A stretch of 64,000 nucleotides of DNA from positions 1 to 64,000 of the forward strand of contig NZ_CP049910.1 in assembly GCF_011305995.1 (NCBI RefSeq), written 5' to 3'. Every line of letters begins with the position of its first letter. Positions within the stretch are counted from its first letter, which is position 1. This stretch comes from Diaphorobacter sp. HDW4A (lineage in GTDB: Bacteria > Pseudomonadota > Gammaproteobacteria > Burkholderiales > Burkholderiaceae_C). The notes below the pieces were generated by a model. It did not search any database. It was not told the origin of the DNA and worked only from the letters and a program-made list of their open reading frames with translations. The translations under genes and the position numbers were made by a program. This document shows positions 1-7,664 of the stretch, one piece after another.

Positions 1-369
<369 letters not shown>

Positions 370-852
370 TCAATCGAAAATCCGGTCTGGCAGAACGCCG
401 GATTCCAGCAGCTCGGGTAGATCGTCGGGGCCGACTATGAATGACCCTTGCACGCGTGCCTTGGCCACTTTTGTCGGGCCAGCGTTAGGGCCAGCGCAAA
501 CGAACGCGAGATTCTGTGTCACTGTCTTTACAACCTTGAGCCCGGCGGCCGTGGAATCAGTTTCCAGCTGCGCACGCAATGCCGATGCGAAGCCGGTGAA
601 AAGAATGTTTGGGCGCTGTGCCTCGGGTGCGGCCTTGATGAGCTTGGGAGGCGGACCGCTGTGTGGCTCTTTCAGCGCTGATGCGCTGCCGTTGAGGTAT
701 TCGGTGATTCGATCCTTGCGGAAAGTGCGTGGTGCGCCGTTCGACTCCAAGTCGTTGCCAACGATGTAGTGACCTTCCTCTGCCCAATTGATGACTTTGC
801 GCAGTTTGGTTTCGCCATCACTGTTTTTGTACAGAAATTCAAGTGTTTCCAT
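370..852 (-). CDS. Small phage protein: WYL-like N-terminus plus BRCT domain
   Basis: A 160-residue protein of two parts. Residues 1-55 have the spacing of a WYL/SH3-like ligand-binding fold: an opening strand with Y8, then a GHYIVGND strand, then an R-F-R-K-D-R-I segment. Residues about 80-155 match a BRCT domain: an NILFTGF opening strand, a helix, the KVVKTVTQNLAFVCAG strand-turn-strand, and a second helix rich in Ala and Lys. BRCT domains bind DNA ends or phosphoproteins and are best known from NAD-dependent DNA ligase. The start has AGAGGG about 6 bases upstream. It lies beyond the repressor gene and points the same way, so it may be expressed in the lysogen. The BRCT call is fairly firm, the WYL-like part less so, and the role is unknown. 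Confidence 0.7.
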   Translation of the reverse strand: METLEFLYKNSDGETKLRKVINWAEEGHYIVGNDLESNGAPRTFRKDRITEYLNGSASALKEPHSGPPPKLIKAAPEAQRPNILFTGFASALRAQLETDSTAAGLKVVKTVTQNLAFVCAGPNAGPTKVAKARVQGSFIVGPDDLPELLESGVLPDRIFD

Positions 853-898
853 AAGCCCTCTTTTTGTAGTCTGATGAACTGTGGCCGGAGATCATTCG

Positions 899-1591
899 TC
901 AAAACCTTCTGCCGTTGAATCCGTAGACGATCCGGCCGCAGATCCGCACCTGGTGCTCGCCGTTGAGCACGTCCACGGTGCGAACGTTCGGGTTGTCGCT
1001 TGTTACCTCGTGACGGCCGTCCATGCGCTGGGTCACGCGCTTGATGAACAGGCGTTCATGGGCTTCCAGCACATAGATGCCATCCACATCGGCTGTGATT
1101 TTGTCTGTGTCGCATATCCCGAAATCGCCGCTTGCGAGAGTGCCTTGCATGCTGTCCCCAAGCTGATGAATGATGCGCAAAGCCTCGGGGCGGGAGCTGG
1201 GTAGGTAGCGGTCAATCCACTTGAGCGACATGGGGACGTCGCCCATGATGATTTCTTCGGACACCAAGTCATTTCCAGGCCCCATGCTGGCAACTACGTT
1301 GAGGCGTGGAATAAGGATCGTGTCTTCGCTGGAGATTGGCGCAGGTGCGGGGCCGGTCAGTGAGCCTTTGGTGCGCGAGCCGGTGACGATGTAATGCACA
1401 TCAAACCCAAGCGCCTGAGTTGAGGCGAAAAATTCAACCTTTGGCGAGGTCACGCCGTTTTCCCAGCCGTAGATCGTTCGGGAAGGCATATCGCCAAACT
1501 TGGCGACATCAGCAACGGTTAGATTCAGTCTCTCCCGTTCTTCTTTGAGTCTCTCGCCAATAACAGCGCGAATTGGTGATGTTTCGCTCAT
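899..1591 (-). CDS. CI-like phage repressor, XRE HTH plus S24 peptidase
   Basis: A 230-residue lysogeny repressor. Residues 8-68 form a Cro/CI-type helix-turn-helix (ADVAKFGDMPSRTIYGWENG). Residues about 95-228 are a LexA/S24 domain with the nucleophile in GDSM (Ser147) and the general base Lys184 in LFIKRV. It would bind operators between itself and the divergent early operon and keep the prophage silent. In LexA-type relatives RecA-stimulated self-cleavage occurs at an Ala-Gly bond before the catalytic domain. Here the corresponding stretch is ASMGPG, with Met103 before Gly104, so cleavage may be weak or absent. The adjacent antirepressor module offers another way to inactivate it. The start codon is the first ATG and has only a weak purine-rich leader. 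Confidence 0.9.
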   Translation of the reverse strand: MSETSPIRAVIGERLKEERERLNLTVADVAKFGDMPSRTIYGWENGVTSPKVEFFASTQALGFDVHYIVTGSRTKGSLTGPAPAPISSEDTILIPRLNVVASMGPGNDLVSEEIIMGDVPMSLKWIDRYLPSSRPEALRIIHQLGDSMQGTLASGDFGICDTDKITADVDGIYVLEAHERLFIKRVTQRMDGRHEVTSDNPNVRTVDVLNGEHQVRICGRIVYGFNGRRF

Positions 1592-1717
1592 TGAGTGAAA
1601 AACTTTTCTCTAAAAGATTGCAAATTGCCAAAATTAGCAATATCATCGGCGCAAGAACATATAGCACCGTCTAACACGATGGTACACACACCGCGACACA
1701 GCGGGGAGGCTTGGCAC
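1592..1717. promoter_or_regulatory. Divergent repressor/early promoter-operator region
   Basis: This 126-base gap separates the leftward repressor from the rightward early operon and is the natural place for lysis-lysogeny operators. It holds an inverted repeat ATTGC-N8-GCAAT at 1624-1641, with a further ATTGC at 1617-1621 and a TTGCAA palindrome at 1618-1623. CTCATTGAG, a short palindrome, overlaps the repressor start. The stretch is richer in A/T than its surroundings. Which repeats are bound is inferred. Confidence 0.55.
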
Positions 1718-1918
1718 ATGACTTTTGATAACCGTGACCTTGTGCGCGATAAGCGCTACACGATCCGCGCTCAATCCGCGACGGACGAGGTGATCCGGAT
1801 GGCTGCAGAAATGACGGGCGTGCAGCCATCGACGTTCATCCACGATTCGGCGCTGCAGCGTGGGCTGGAGTTGATCCGCCGTGCGCAGGAACAGCAGGGG
1901 CAAAAGAGCAATGCCTAA
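1718..1918 (+). CDS. Small RHH-like (CopG/DUF1778-type) early phage protein
   Basis: A 66-residue protein and first gene of the early operon. A strand KRYTIRAQ is followed by two helices (ATDEVIRMAAEMTG and VQPSTFIHDSALQRGLELI), the layout of ribbon-helix-helix DNA-binding proteins and TacA-type antitoxins. The ATG at 1718 is preferred over an upstream in-frame ATG at 1595 because GGGAGG lies 8 bases before it and the upstream extension would cover the operator. It faces the repressor gene, so a Cro- or Cox-like role is plausible. No partner toxin with an acetyltransferase signature is present, which argues against a toxin-antitoxin pair. Confidence 0.65.
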   Translation: MTFDNRDLVRDKRYTIRAQSATDEVIRMAAEMTGVQPSTFIHDSALQRGLELIRRAQEQQGQKSNA

Positions 1919-2222
1919 GCCGCTTTTTGCAATTCATTCAGGCGCTGCAGTGGTGCCTGCGGTGCGCGAGCCGCCGCAGACGCCGAAGCGCACACGAAGG
2001 CGGCAACGCAAACAGGGGTCGGCTCACCATGTGGAGAGCACACCGCAACTTGAGGTCGTACTGGACCACTTTTGTGCGCTGTGGAAAACGAATGACAGGC
2101 GGGCCGTGCTTGAACGACTGTTCGAAGAGCAGCTAAAAGCAGGCTTTCATGAAATGGCAGGGCTCCGGCAGGGGCCGCGACTGATCGTAGACAACACACT
2201 GCCCAAAGGGCGCAAGGGGTAG
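1911..2222 (+). CDS. Hypothetical early phage protein
   Basis: A 103-residue basic protein starting at an ATG that overlaps the 3' end of the previous gene by 8 bases, which suggests translational coupling. The N-terminal 40 residues are rich in Pro, Arg and Lys and look disordered. The C-terminal part has two amphipathic helices (QLEVVLDHFCALWKT and RAVLERLFEEQLKAG) and then a short basic tail. I do not recognise a family. Its position in the early operon suggests a regulatory or replication accessory role. Confidence 0.55.
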   Translation: MPKPLFAIHSGAAVVPAVREPPQTPKRTRRRQRKQGSAHHVESTPQLEVVLDHFCALWKTNDRRAVLERLFEEQLKAGFHEMAGLRQGPRLIVDNTLPKGRKG

Positions 2223-2225
2223 AGG

Positions 2226-2516
2226 ATGCAGGCAATCAATCAACCAATTTCGCGCGATGCATTTCGCGGACTGGTGCAGCGCAATAAAACAGCGGGCCGC
2301 CTTGCCGGTCGCCCAGCGAAGCCGGAGCGCGACAAGGTGGTTGCATCGGGCATGCATCTGTACCCGGTCGATCTAGAGCGCGCAAAGCGCGTGGCTGAAA
2401 TCAAGGACCGATCCGTTTCCTATTACATGCGAGTGTCGTTCCTCAAGCAACTGGCCAAAGACGAAGAAGAACTCGGCATTGCAGAGCAGCAAAAAGCTGC
2501 TGCCGAGCCGCTTTAA
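2226..2516 (+). CDS. Hypothetical early phage protein, possible RHH fold
   Basis: A 96-residue protein beginning 3 bases after the previous stop. Residues about 18-35 are basic (AGRLAGRPAKPERDK). Residues 40-75 (a GMHLYPVDL strand, a helix with AKRVAEIKD, then SVSYYMRVSFLKQL) have the strand-helix-helix order of ribbon-helix-helix proteins. The tail is acidic and helical. This would be the second RHH-like protein of the operon. The family assignment rests on pattern only. Confidence 0.55.
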   Translation: MQAINQPISRDAFRGLVQRNKTAGRLAGRPAKPERDKVVASGMHLYPVDLERAKRVAEIKDRSVSYYMRVSFLKQLAKDEEELGIAEQQKAAAEPL

Positions 2517-2540
2517 AGCGCAAGCCAACACCGCCAACGA

Positions 2541-2987
2541 ATGACAGATAAGGCCTCCACCATGCTGACCACGAATGCAGAAATGCAGGCGCTGAGCGCC
2601 GCACAGCCGCGCCGCGAGCGTGTGAGCCATCAGGGCCGCAAGCTGCGCATGGAGGGCACGCGCATGGCATGCGCGCATTGCAAGGCCTCGGCCGAGATCC
2701 GCACATCGGCAATGCTGACGGTGACGATGCGCGAAACCATCTACCAATGCACCAACGTGGAATGCGGTCACACCTTCGTGGTGGCCAGCGAGGTGGTGCG
2801 TACGTTGTGCCCGAGCGCTACACCTGACCCCACGGTCAATATCCCCCTGTCCACTCACGTGCGCCGCGACATGCTGCGCGTGGTGCTGGACAACGCAGGC
2901 GAGGCCGCCCATGTGGCGCGCTTCACGCTGCCCGTGACTGGCGACCTGTTCGCCGGTGGAGCGGGCACGGCGGGCGAGAGCAGTTAG
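2541..2987 (+). CDS. Ogr/Delta-like zinc-finger late-gene activator
   Basis: A 148-residue member of the Ogr/Delta family, which in P2 and P4 phages activates late structural operons by recruiting host RNA polymerase. The family's metal site is visible as CAHC (C-x2-C) near residue 45 and CTNVEC (C-x4-C) near residue 70, separated by a strand-rich segment with MRETIYQ. After the finger comes LCPSATPDP, then a C-terminal region with VRRDMLRVVL, longer than the roughly 72-residue P2 Ogr. Its presence implies that late operons exist on this element or on a helper phage. A start further in (2562) cannot be excluded. Confidence 0.85.
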   Translation: MTDKASTMLTTNAEMQALSAAQPRRERVSHQGRKLRMEGTRMACAHCKASAEIRTSAMLTVTMRETIYQCTNVECGHTFVVASEVVRTLCPSATPDPTVNIPLSTHVRRDMLRVVLDNAGEAAHVARFTLPVTGDLFAGGAGTAGESS

Positions 2988-3104
2988 CCCGAACCGCATA
3001 GCCGCTGAATAGCAGCGGCACCAATCAAAACCAGTTGATGAATTTGCAAGGCGCGTTTGCGCCGGGCAGGGACTTTTTTTGTCCGAATTTTGGAGGAAAT
3101 GCAG

Positions 3105-3638
3105 ATGAATGCCGAAACGAAAACGCGCGAACCGGCGGGCGAGATCGGTTTGTTTGTCACGCTCACGTTGCCAGCGAAGTTCTATCCGAACCAAAGGGGT
3201 GTGGGTGGAAAGCTGATTGACAACCCGTTTTTTGATGGGTCAAGCCCATTGAGCGGTCATGAATGGCTGCGGGTGTTGTGGGGCAAGGTGCGTGCAGCAT
3301 TGGCTCGCAATGGTGTGCGCATGCACGGACTCCGTTATGTGGTGCCGAATTTTGACGGTGTTCCGCAATGGAGTTTGATTGCGTGGGTGCGCTCTGATGA
3401 GGACGCCAGAGTGCTGGAATCGGTTACGCGCCATTACTGGCTTGCGAGTGCGGGTGCTGATGGTTCGCGGATCGGTGCGAATGTGGAGCGCTTAGAGCCG
3501 GGCTGTGCGAGCCGCTACATGAACGCATACGCGGATGATGTGCTCGGCGATCAGGCGGTGATCGCGTGGGCAGCCACATGGGGCGTTCGGTTGACTGGTC
3601 GGTTTGGATTTTCACGGACTGGCGAGGTGCTGTCATGA
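3105..3638 (+). CDS. Truncated gpA-like Rep paralogue lacking HUH histidines
   Basis: A 177-residue protein that aligns along its length with the central nuclease domain of the full replication endonuclease encoded 600 bases downstream. Both share GLF-TLTLP, the WLR--W-K-R block, the M-GLR strand, RHYWL and WAATWG. The full protein has the metal-binding HWH (H400, H402); here the same place reads QWS (88-90). The Y-x3-Y pair (Y138, Y142) remains, but the lysines around it are lost. It lacks the long N-terminal and C-terminal parts of Rep. ATG 3105 is chosen because GGAGG lies 8 bases upstream; ATG 3099 is too close. Probably catalytically inactive, it could regulate or compete with Rep. A decaying duplicate is the alternative. 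Confidence 0.75.
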   Translation: MNAETKTREPAGEIGLFVTLTLPAKFYPNQRGVGGKLIDNPFFDGSSPLSGHEWLRVLWGKVRAALARNGVRMHGLRYVVPNFDGVPQWSLIAWVRSDEDARVLESVTRHYWLASAGADGSRIGANVERLEPGCASRYMNAYADDVLGDQAVIAWAATWGVRLTGRFGFSRTGEVLS

Positions 3639-3814
3639 GCGCCGCATTCGTCATGACATGGTGCGACGCCGATGGCGTGCAGTGCTCGCAGCCGTTGGCT
3701 GCGCGCACATGGGCGGCGGCGTGGGATGCTGCATTCAGCGTGGCTGAGGGCAAGGGCTGGGGTGCCTGCTGCCGCTTTGCCGTGGGTCGTTCTGGTGCGA
3801 AGGGTCGTGCATGA
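3635..3814 (+). CDS. Small hypothetical phage protein
   Basis: A 59-residue protein whose ATG overlaps the stop of the Rep-like paralogue as ATGA and whose own stop overlaps the next start the same way, so the three genes look translationally coupled. The sequence is rich in Trp, Ala and Cys (MTWCDADGVQC, RTWAAAWDAAF, WGACCRF). No family is recognised. The coupling is the main evidence that it is a gene. Confidence 0.55.
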   Translation: MSAAFVMTWCDADGVQCSQPLAARTWAAAWDAAFSVAEGKGWGACCRFAVGRSGAKGRA

Positions 3815-4248
3815 ACAAGGCCGAGCGACTGGCGATTGCGGATGACCAGATCGAGCGCATCCGAGCGCGTGAAATCGAGCGCCATAAGCAGCGCATGGAG
3901 GGCATTGACCGCATGGCCAAGCGCCTGCGCTCGGGCAGTGCCAAGGGCATCACGGCGCGCGATGAGGCGCTGCTGCGCCTGTGCGAGCTGAGCGACGAAT
4001 ACACGGCGCAGTCCACCGAGGGGCGCTTCAACGATTCGGCCTCGCGCGAGTGGAAGAGCATTCCGCTGAACTGGCGCGCCAACATGCTTTTGCGGGCCGG
4101 GTTGGGTGTGGGTCTGGAGAATCTGGACACACTCGCGGCGCGCAACTGGTTCGAGATGCCGCCGCCGGAGCGCAACGCGGTCAGCGGGCAGATTCGTGAC
4201 GCGAAGCGGTATTTCAGGGGCCTGGTGGCCCTGACGGCGCGGGTGTGA
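3811..4248 (+). CDS. Hypothetical phage protein upstream of rep
   Basis: A 145-residue, mainly helical protein. Residues 1-50 are strongly charged (IERIRAREIERHKQRMEGIDRMAKRL) and likely form a long helix or coiled coil. The second half contains an LRAGLGVGLENLDTLAARNWFEMPPPERNAVSGQIRDAKR segment (described in parts, not a motif I can name). It overlaps the previous gene by ATGA and the rep start by GTGA. The tight packing suggests a function tied to replication initiation, for example an accessory factor or a translational-coupling partner. That is inference from position. Confidence 0.6.
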   Translation: MNKAERLAIADDQIERIRAREIERHKQRMEGIDRMAKRLRSGSAKGITARDEALLRLCELSDEYTAQSTEGRFNDSASREWKSIPLNWRANMLLRAGLGVGLENLDTLAARNWFEMPPPERNAVSGQIRDAKRYFRGLVALTARV

Positions 4249-6404
4249 GCATGCGCGCGCCCATCGTCATCCAATCGGCCGGTGATCCTGCATTCGAGGC
4301 GTTTTGCCGCGAGAAGGCGGAGATGTACGCGGCGCGTGCGTCGGCCGCTGCTGCGGTGGTGGATACCGCTGCTGATGACGCTGCGCGCGAGGCGATTAAG
4401 AAGGCTCTCAAGAGTCTGAAAAGCGAAGAAGCCGAAAAGTCCGGACGGGGCGAAAAGCTCGCCCCCCTGCTGCGCAAATTGCCCAATGGCAGCTTGGCTG
4501 AATGGGAGCGCGACAAGCCGCGCCTGTTCGTGGCGCGCGGTCACATGGAGCGCGTGATTGCGTGCGCACCGAAGATGTGGCGGGCTGCAATCCGTGCGCG
4601 CCTGGACGGCGGGCCGACGATGTTCGAATCCCAGCAGCCAGAGTGGGCGGACGCGTGGGATTTGATGCAGGCCATTGGGGAGTTCGATGATCGCTTTGGA
4701 TCGGCAACGCTGTGGAATCTGGCGGACTATGAGATTCGCGACATGGCCAAGGGATTGGCCGCGCAGGCCGATGAGCTGGAGGCGGTCACGCTGGCAGATG
4801 GTGGCGATCAGGCGGCGTGCGTGGACAGTATCCGCATGTTGGTGCGTGCCGTGGGTATTGCCGAGGACAAGCCCATCAAGGGCATGCCAGCGGTGCGGCG
4901 CGCACAGGATGCGCAGTGGTGGCGCAAGGCGCTACGCGTGCATGTGGCGCGCATGGTGGAGGCGGGTGCTGTGGGTTTGGGTCTGGTGCACAAGGGGCGC
5001 GGCGGTTATGTGAGCGCAGAGGGCTTGCAGCGGCGCCAAGAGCAGATCAAGCGCAACGCCGAAACGCTGAGCCGCACGCTGTTCCGCAATGAGGCGGGGC
5101 AGGCCTACAGCCTTGCGGAGCTGGCCGCGCTGGGCACGTCTAACCCGATGGTGCGCGGCGGCGAGCTGATGACGCGCATTCGTGGCGCGGAGGAATATGC
5201 GGATTCGCACGGGCATGTGGGCCTTTTCCTCACGCTGACGCTTCCGAGTCGCTTCCACCCGGTGAAATTGGGCAACGGCGGGCGGCCCATTCCGAACAAG
5301 AAGTTTGTACCGGGCACTACGCCGCGCGATGGTCAACTGTGGCTGCGCGGCATGTGGCAAAAGCTGCGCTCTGATGCGGCGCGCAAGGGCATCAAGATGT
5401 ACGGCCTTCGCGTGGCCGAGCCGCACCACGACGCTACGCCGCACTGGCACGCGCTGGTGTGGGTGGAGACGGAAGCGCAGGCGCTGAAGCTGGAAGAACG
5501 CATTCGGCACTACTGGCTGAGCGACGACGGCGACGAACGCGGCGCGGCTGAAAACCGTGTGAACATCAAACGAATGATCAAGGGCGGTGCCGCTGGCTAC
5601 GTGGCCAAGTACATCGCCAAGAGCGTGGGCCATATCGCGCTGGCCGAGCACCAGGACGTGGTCAACGGTGACCAGATCGCGATGGATTTCGGTGACCGTG
5701 ATGAGGCAGATGTGCAGGAATCCGGCCAAGGTTTCCGGCGCGTGGATGCGTGGGCGGCGACGTGGGGCATTCGCCAGTTTCAGACCATCGGCATGCCGAG
5801 CGTCACCGTGTGGCGCGAGCTGCGCCGCGTGTCGAGCGATCAGCTGGAGCTGTTCGCGCGCGAGGGCGACAAGGCCACGGTGCGTGCGCACAGCGTGTGC
5901 CATCGGCATGGCGCATTGCGGGCCGACTGGCGCGTGTTCATGGAGGCGATGGGCGGGCACGCGTGCAAGCGCCATCAATGGCATCTGCGCATCGCGAACC
6001 GCACGCCCGAGGTGGGGCAGGCGAACAAATACGGCGAAGAGGTGCGCGTGGGCCGCATCGTGGGCCTCAAGGCCCAGCGTGGCCGCATGCGTGGCCACAT
6101 GCTGGTGAGCCGCCGCATTGCGTGGTCACCCGTGGTGCAAGAGCACACACATGCTGCGGATGTCTCGGCATCCACGGAAGTGCAAATCACCAATGCAGCA
6201 GGACAGGCGCAGGGCACGGGCGAGCCCGCGTCCCGCGAGGCTTTGCCTCGCGCTTGGACTGGTTTCAATAACTGTACGGCCCGCCTGACCGGCGAGCTGC
6301 GCGATCAGCTTTTGGGCCGTGAAGGCCCCGATGCAAGCGAGTGGGTGACCCCTGAAGCGGTCAATTTCTTCGCCGCCATGCATCGAAAGAGGAAATGGGA
6401 CTGA
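4245..6404 (+). CDS. P2 gpA-like replication endonuclease (HUH, rolling circle)
   Basis: A 719-residue relative of phage P2 protein A (Phage_GPA family), which nicks the phage origin, stays joined to the 5' end through a tyrosine and starts rolling-circle replication. The N-terminal 300 residues are helical and charged. The nuclease core begins at GLFLTLTLP (about 326), has the HUH metal site in PHWHALVW (H400, H402) and the paired tyrosines in YVAKYIAK (Y452, Y456). A C-terminal region of about 200 residues follows WAATWGIR. It starts with GTG overlapping the preceding stop; ATG 4251 is an alternative start. P2 carries its origin inside gene A, so the origin here may lie within this frame, but I cannot point to it. 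All key residues are present, so this copy should be active. Confidence 0.92.
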   Translation: MSMRAPIVIQSAGDPAFEAFCREKAEMYAARASAAAAVVDTAADDAAREAIKKALKSLKSEEAEKSGRGEKLAPLLRKLPNGSLAEWERDKPRLFVARGHMERVIACAPKMWRAAIRARLDGGPTMFESQQPEWADAWDLMQAIGEFDDRFGSATLWNLADYEIRDMAKGLAAQADELEAVTLADGGDQAACVDSIRMLVRAVGIAEDKPIKGMPAVRRAQDAQWWRKALRVHVARMVEAGAVGLGLVHKGRGGYVSAEGLQRRQEQIKRNAETLSRTLFRNEAGQAYSLAELAALGTSNPMVRGGELMTRIRGAEEYADSHGHVGLFLTLTLPSRFHPVKLGNGGRPIPNKKFVPGTTPRDGQLWLRGMWQKLRSDAARKGIKMYGLRVAEPHHDATPHWHALVWVETEAQALKLEERIRHYWLSDDGDERGAAENRVNIKRMIKGGAAGYVAKYIAKSVGHIALAEHQDVVNGDQIAMDFGDRDEADVQESGQGFRRVDAWAATWGIRQFQTIGMPSVTVWRELRRVSSDQLELFAREGDKATVRAHSVCHRHGALRADWRVFMEAMGGHACKRHQWHLRIANRTPEVGQANKYGEEVRVGRIVGLKAQRGRMRGHMLVSRRIAWSPVVQEHTHAADVSASTEVQITNAAGQAQGTGEPASREALPRAWTGFNNCTARLTGELRDQLLGREGPDASEWVTPEAVNFFAAMHRKRKWD

Positions 6405-6490
6405 TGAAAAACCCCGTAAACCAACCCAAGGCGGGCGCCAGCGTGGGCGCTCGCGAGCCGATCAACCACCAGAGCAAAGGAGTGATGACC

Positions 6491-6712
6491 ATGAACGCCA
6501 AACGAACCGAGCCGCGCGTGCATTGCTTTCGCCGTGCCATCGCTGGCGACTACGTGCCCGCCGCGGGCACCACGGCGAACCATCTGGCCAGCGTGTTCGC
6601 CGCCGAGCGCGCACGCCTGGCGGCCGAGGCCAAACCCAAGCGCGGACGCAAACCGCGCGCGGTGGAGGTGCCGCCCGAACAAGGCGAGCTGCGCCTGGTG
6701 CATGCGGCCTGA
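6491..6712 (+). CDS. Hypothetical small basic phage protein
   Basis: A 73-residue protein with a patterned Lys/Arg-rich stretch (KPKRGRKPRA) that resembles an AT-hook-like or nucleic-acid-contacting segment. The start at 6491 is preferred because AAAGGAG ends 8 bases before it; an in-frame ATG at 6404 overlapping the rep stop would add 29 residues. The N-terminal part (HCFRRAIAGDYVPAAG) has no recognised motif. It continues the early operon. Confidence 0.5.
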   Translation: MNAKRTEPRVHCFRRAIAGDYVPAAGTTANHLASVFAAERARLAAEAKPKRGRKPRAVEVPPEQGELRLVHAA

Positions 6713-6756
6713 TCCATTCATCAACAAACCAACCGATTCAACCGAGGACCTGCGAA

Positions 6757-6969
6757 ATGAACCCATCCATTCACACCATCACCGAAACGCACAGCTACCG
6801 CGCGGTGCTGCTGCCCGACCACGTGCCCGCGCAAGACGTGGAGGCGCTGGCCGACGCCCAGCAACTGCCCACCATCCGAGTGCGCGCGGCCAACGCAACG
6901 CACGCCACCACCAGCGCCGCGCGCGTGACGGGCAGGAACGTGCTGCGCGTTGAGCGCGTGGAGTGCTGA
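6757..6969 (+). CDS. Hypothetical small phage protein
   Basis: A 70-residue protein with alternating strand-like segments (SYRAVLLPDHVP, LPTIRVRAANA, NVLRVERVEC). It ends 3 bases before the DUF4406-like gene, in the same direction. I recognise no family. Spacing in the operon and high-GC codon use like its neighbours are the evidence that it is coding. Confidence 0.5.
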   Translation: MNPSIHTITETHSYRAVLLPDHVPAQDVEALADAQQLPTIRVRAANATHATTSAARVTGRNVLRVERVEC

Positions 6970-6972
6970 GCG

Positions 6973-7269
6973 ATGCGGATCTACGTTGCTGGCCCCATGA
7001 CGGGCCACCCCGAGTTCAACTACCCGGCGTTCCACGCGGCGGCCGCCGAGCTGCGCGCGGCCGGCCACCATGTGGAGAACCCCGCCGAGAACCCGGATCC
7101 GGCGTGCAAGAGCTGGGCGGGCTACATGCGCATGGCGATTGCGCAACTGGTGACGTGCGATGCCATCTACCTGCTGCACGGCTGGCGCGCGAGCCGCGGA
7201 GCGCGCATCGAGCACGATCTGGCCTGCGCGCTGGGCATCGATCGGCAATTCGAAACCCCGAAACAGTGA
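6973..7269 (+). CDS. DUF4406-like, nucleoside-deoxyribosyltransferase fold protein
   Basis: A 98-residue protein opening with IYVAGPMTG, followed by NYPAFHAAAAELRAAGH, a VENPAENPD loop, and CDAIYLLHGWRASRGARIEHDLACALG. This order matches DUF4406, a small relative of nucleoside 2-deoxyribosyltransferases common in phages; the conserved GPM, the W-x-S-x-G-A segment and the Glu in IEHDLA are all present. Relatives are thought to act on nucleosides or nucleotides, but phage members are largely uncharacterised. Family membership is well supported, the substrate is not. Confidence 0.8.
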   Translation: MRIYVAGPMTGHPEFNYPAFHAAAAELRAAGHHVENPAENPDPACKSWAGYMRMAIAQLVTCDAIYLLHGWRASRGARIEHDLACALGIDRQFETPKQ

Positions 7270-7278
7270 GAGCAGGTT

Positions 7279-7481
7279 ATGGAACAGATCATCTTTACCA
7301 AAGAGCAATTGCTGGAAGAGCTGGGCATCGTGGAAAACACCCTGCGCGCCATGATCGAACACAACGGCTTCCCCACCCGCGCAAGATGCGCGCGAAGCTG
7401 TTCTGGCTGGTGTCGGAGGTGATGGAGTGGCTGAGCGCGTGCCCCAAGGCGTGGGGCGGGGCGCAGGACGCTCATGAATGA
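7279..7481 (+). pseudogene. Frameshifted AlpA-like HTH regulator (possible excisionase)
   Basis: From ATG 7279 the frame reads MEQIIFTKEQLLEELGIVE and continues to EHNGFP, then leaves homology and stops at about 7420. One frame over, from about 7375 to the stop at 7481, the sequence reads PRKMRAKLFWLVSEVMEWL, the usual second half of AlpA/MerR-like winged HTH proteins (typical pattern GFP-P-K--R--FW-VSEV--WL). One missing base in or near the CCCC run at about 7369-7374 would restore a product of about 67 residues. Such proteins act as excisionases or activators of integrase promoters. It may be a real mutation, a sequencing error in a C run, or a frameshift-expressed gene. Loss would hinder excision of the element. 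Confidence 0.7.
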
Positions 7482-7588
7482 TCGAAACATGGAACCAAAT
7501 GGGGGCGAGGTACACAAAACTATCCCCATTTGATACACTGGTCTGGCCTCGAAAGAGGTGGAGCGTAAGAACTCCTTGGATAAGCGGA

Positions 7589-7619
7589 AAACCGCGCCCG
7601 ATAGATCAGCGGTTTTTTT
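7589..7619 (+). terminator. Rho-independent terminator behind the early operon
   Basis: AAACCGC at about 7589-7595 pairs with GCGGTTT at 7609-7615, followed by an unbroken T run to 7619. It would stop early-operon transcripts just after they have copied the upstream pair of boxes and before the C4-like RNA. Confidence 0.75.
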
Positions 7620-7664
7620 GCGCCCGGACATTGCACGCCTGTACTTTTGCAGGCGATTGATTTA

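Noticed and set aside
1718-1918. Antitoxin of a toxin-antitoxin pair
   Set aside because: The RHH-like protein has no adjacent acetyltransferase or RelE-like toxin, and its position opposite the repressor suits a Cro/Cox-like role better.
2373-3194. A 273-codon minus-strand frame
   Set aside because: It overlaps three plus-strand early genes including the clear Ogr-like zinc finger.
4932-6098. A 388-codon minus-strand frame
   Set aside because: It is antisense to the replication endonuclease, whose catalytic residues are intact on the plus strand.
7478-7660. A 60-codon gene after the AlpA-like frame
   Set aside because: It runs through a terminator hairpin and antisense target boxes, has no ribosome site and no recognisable product.
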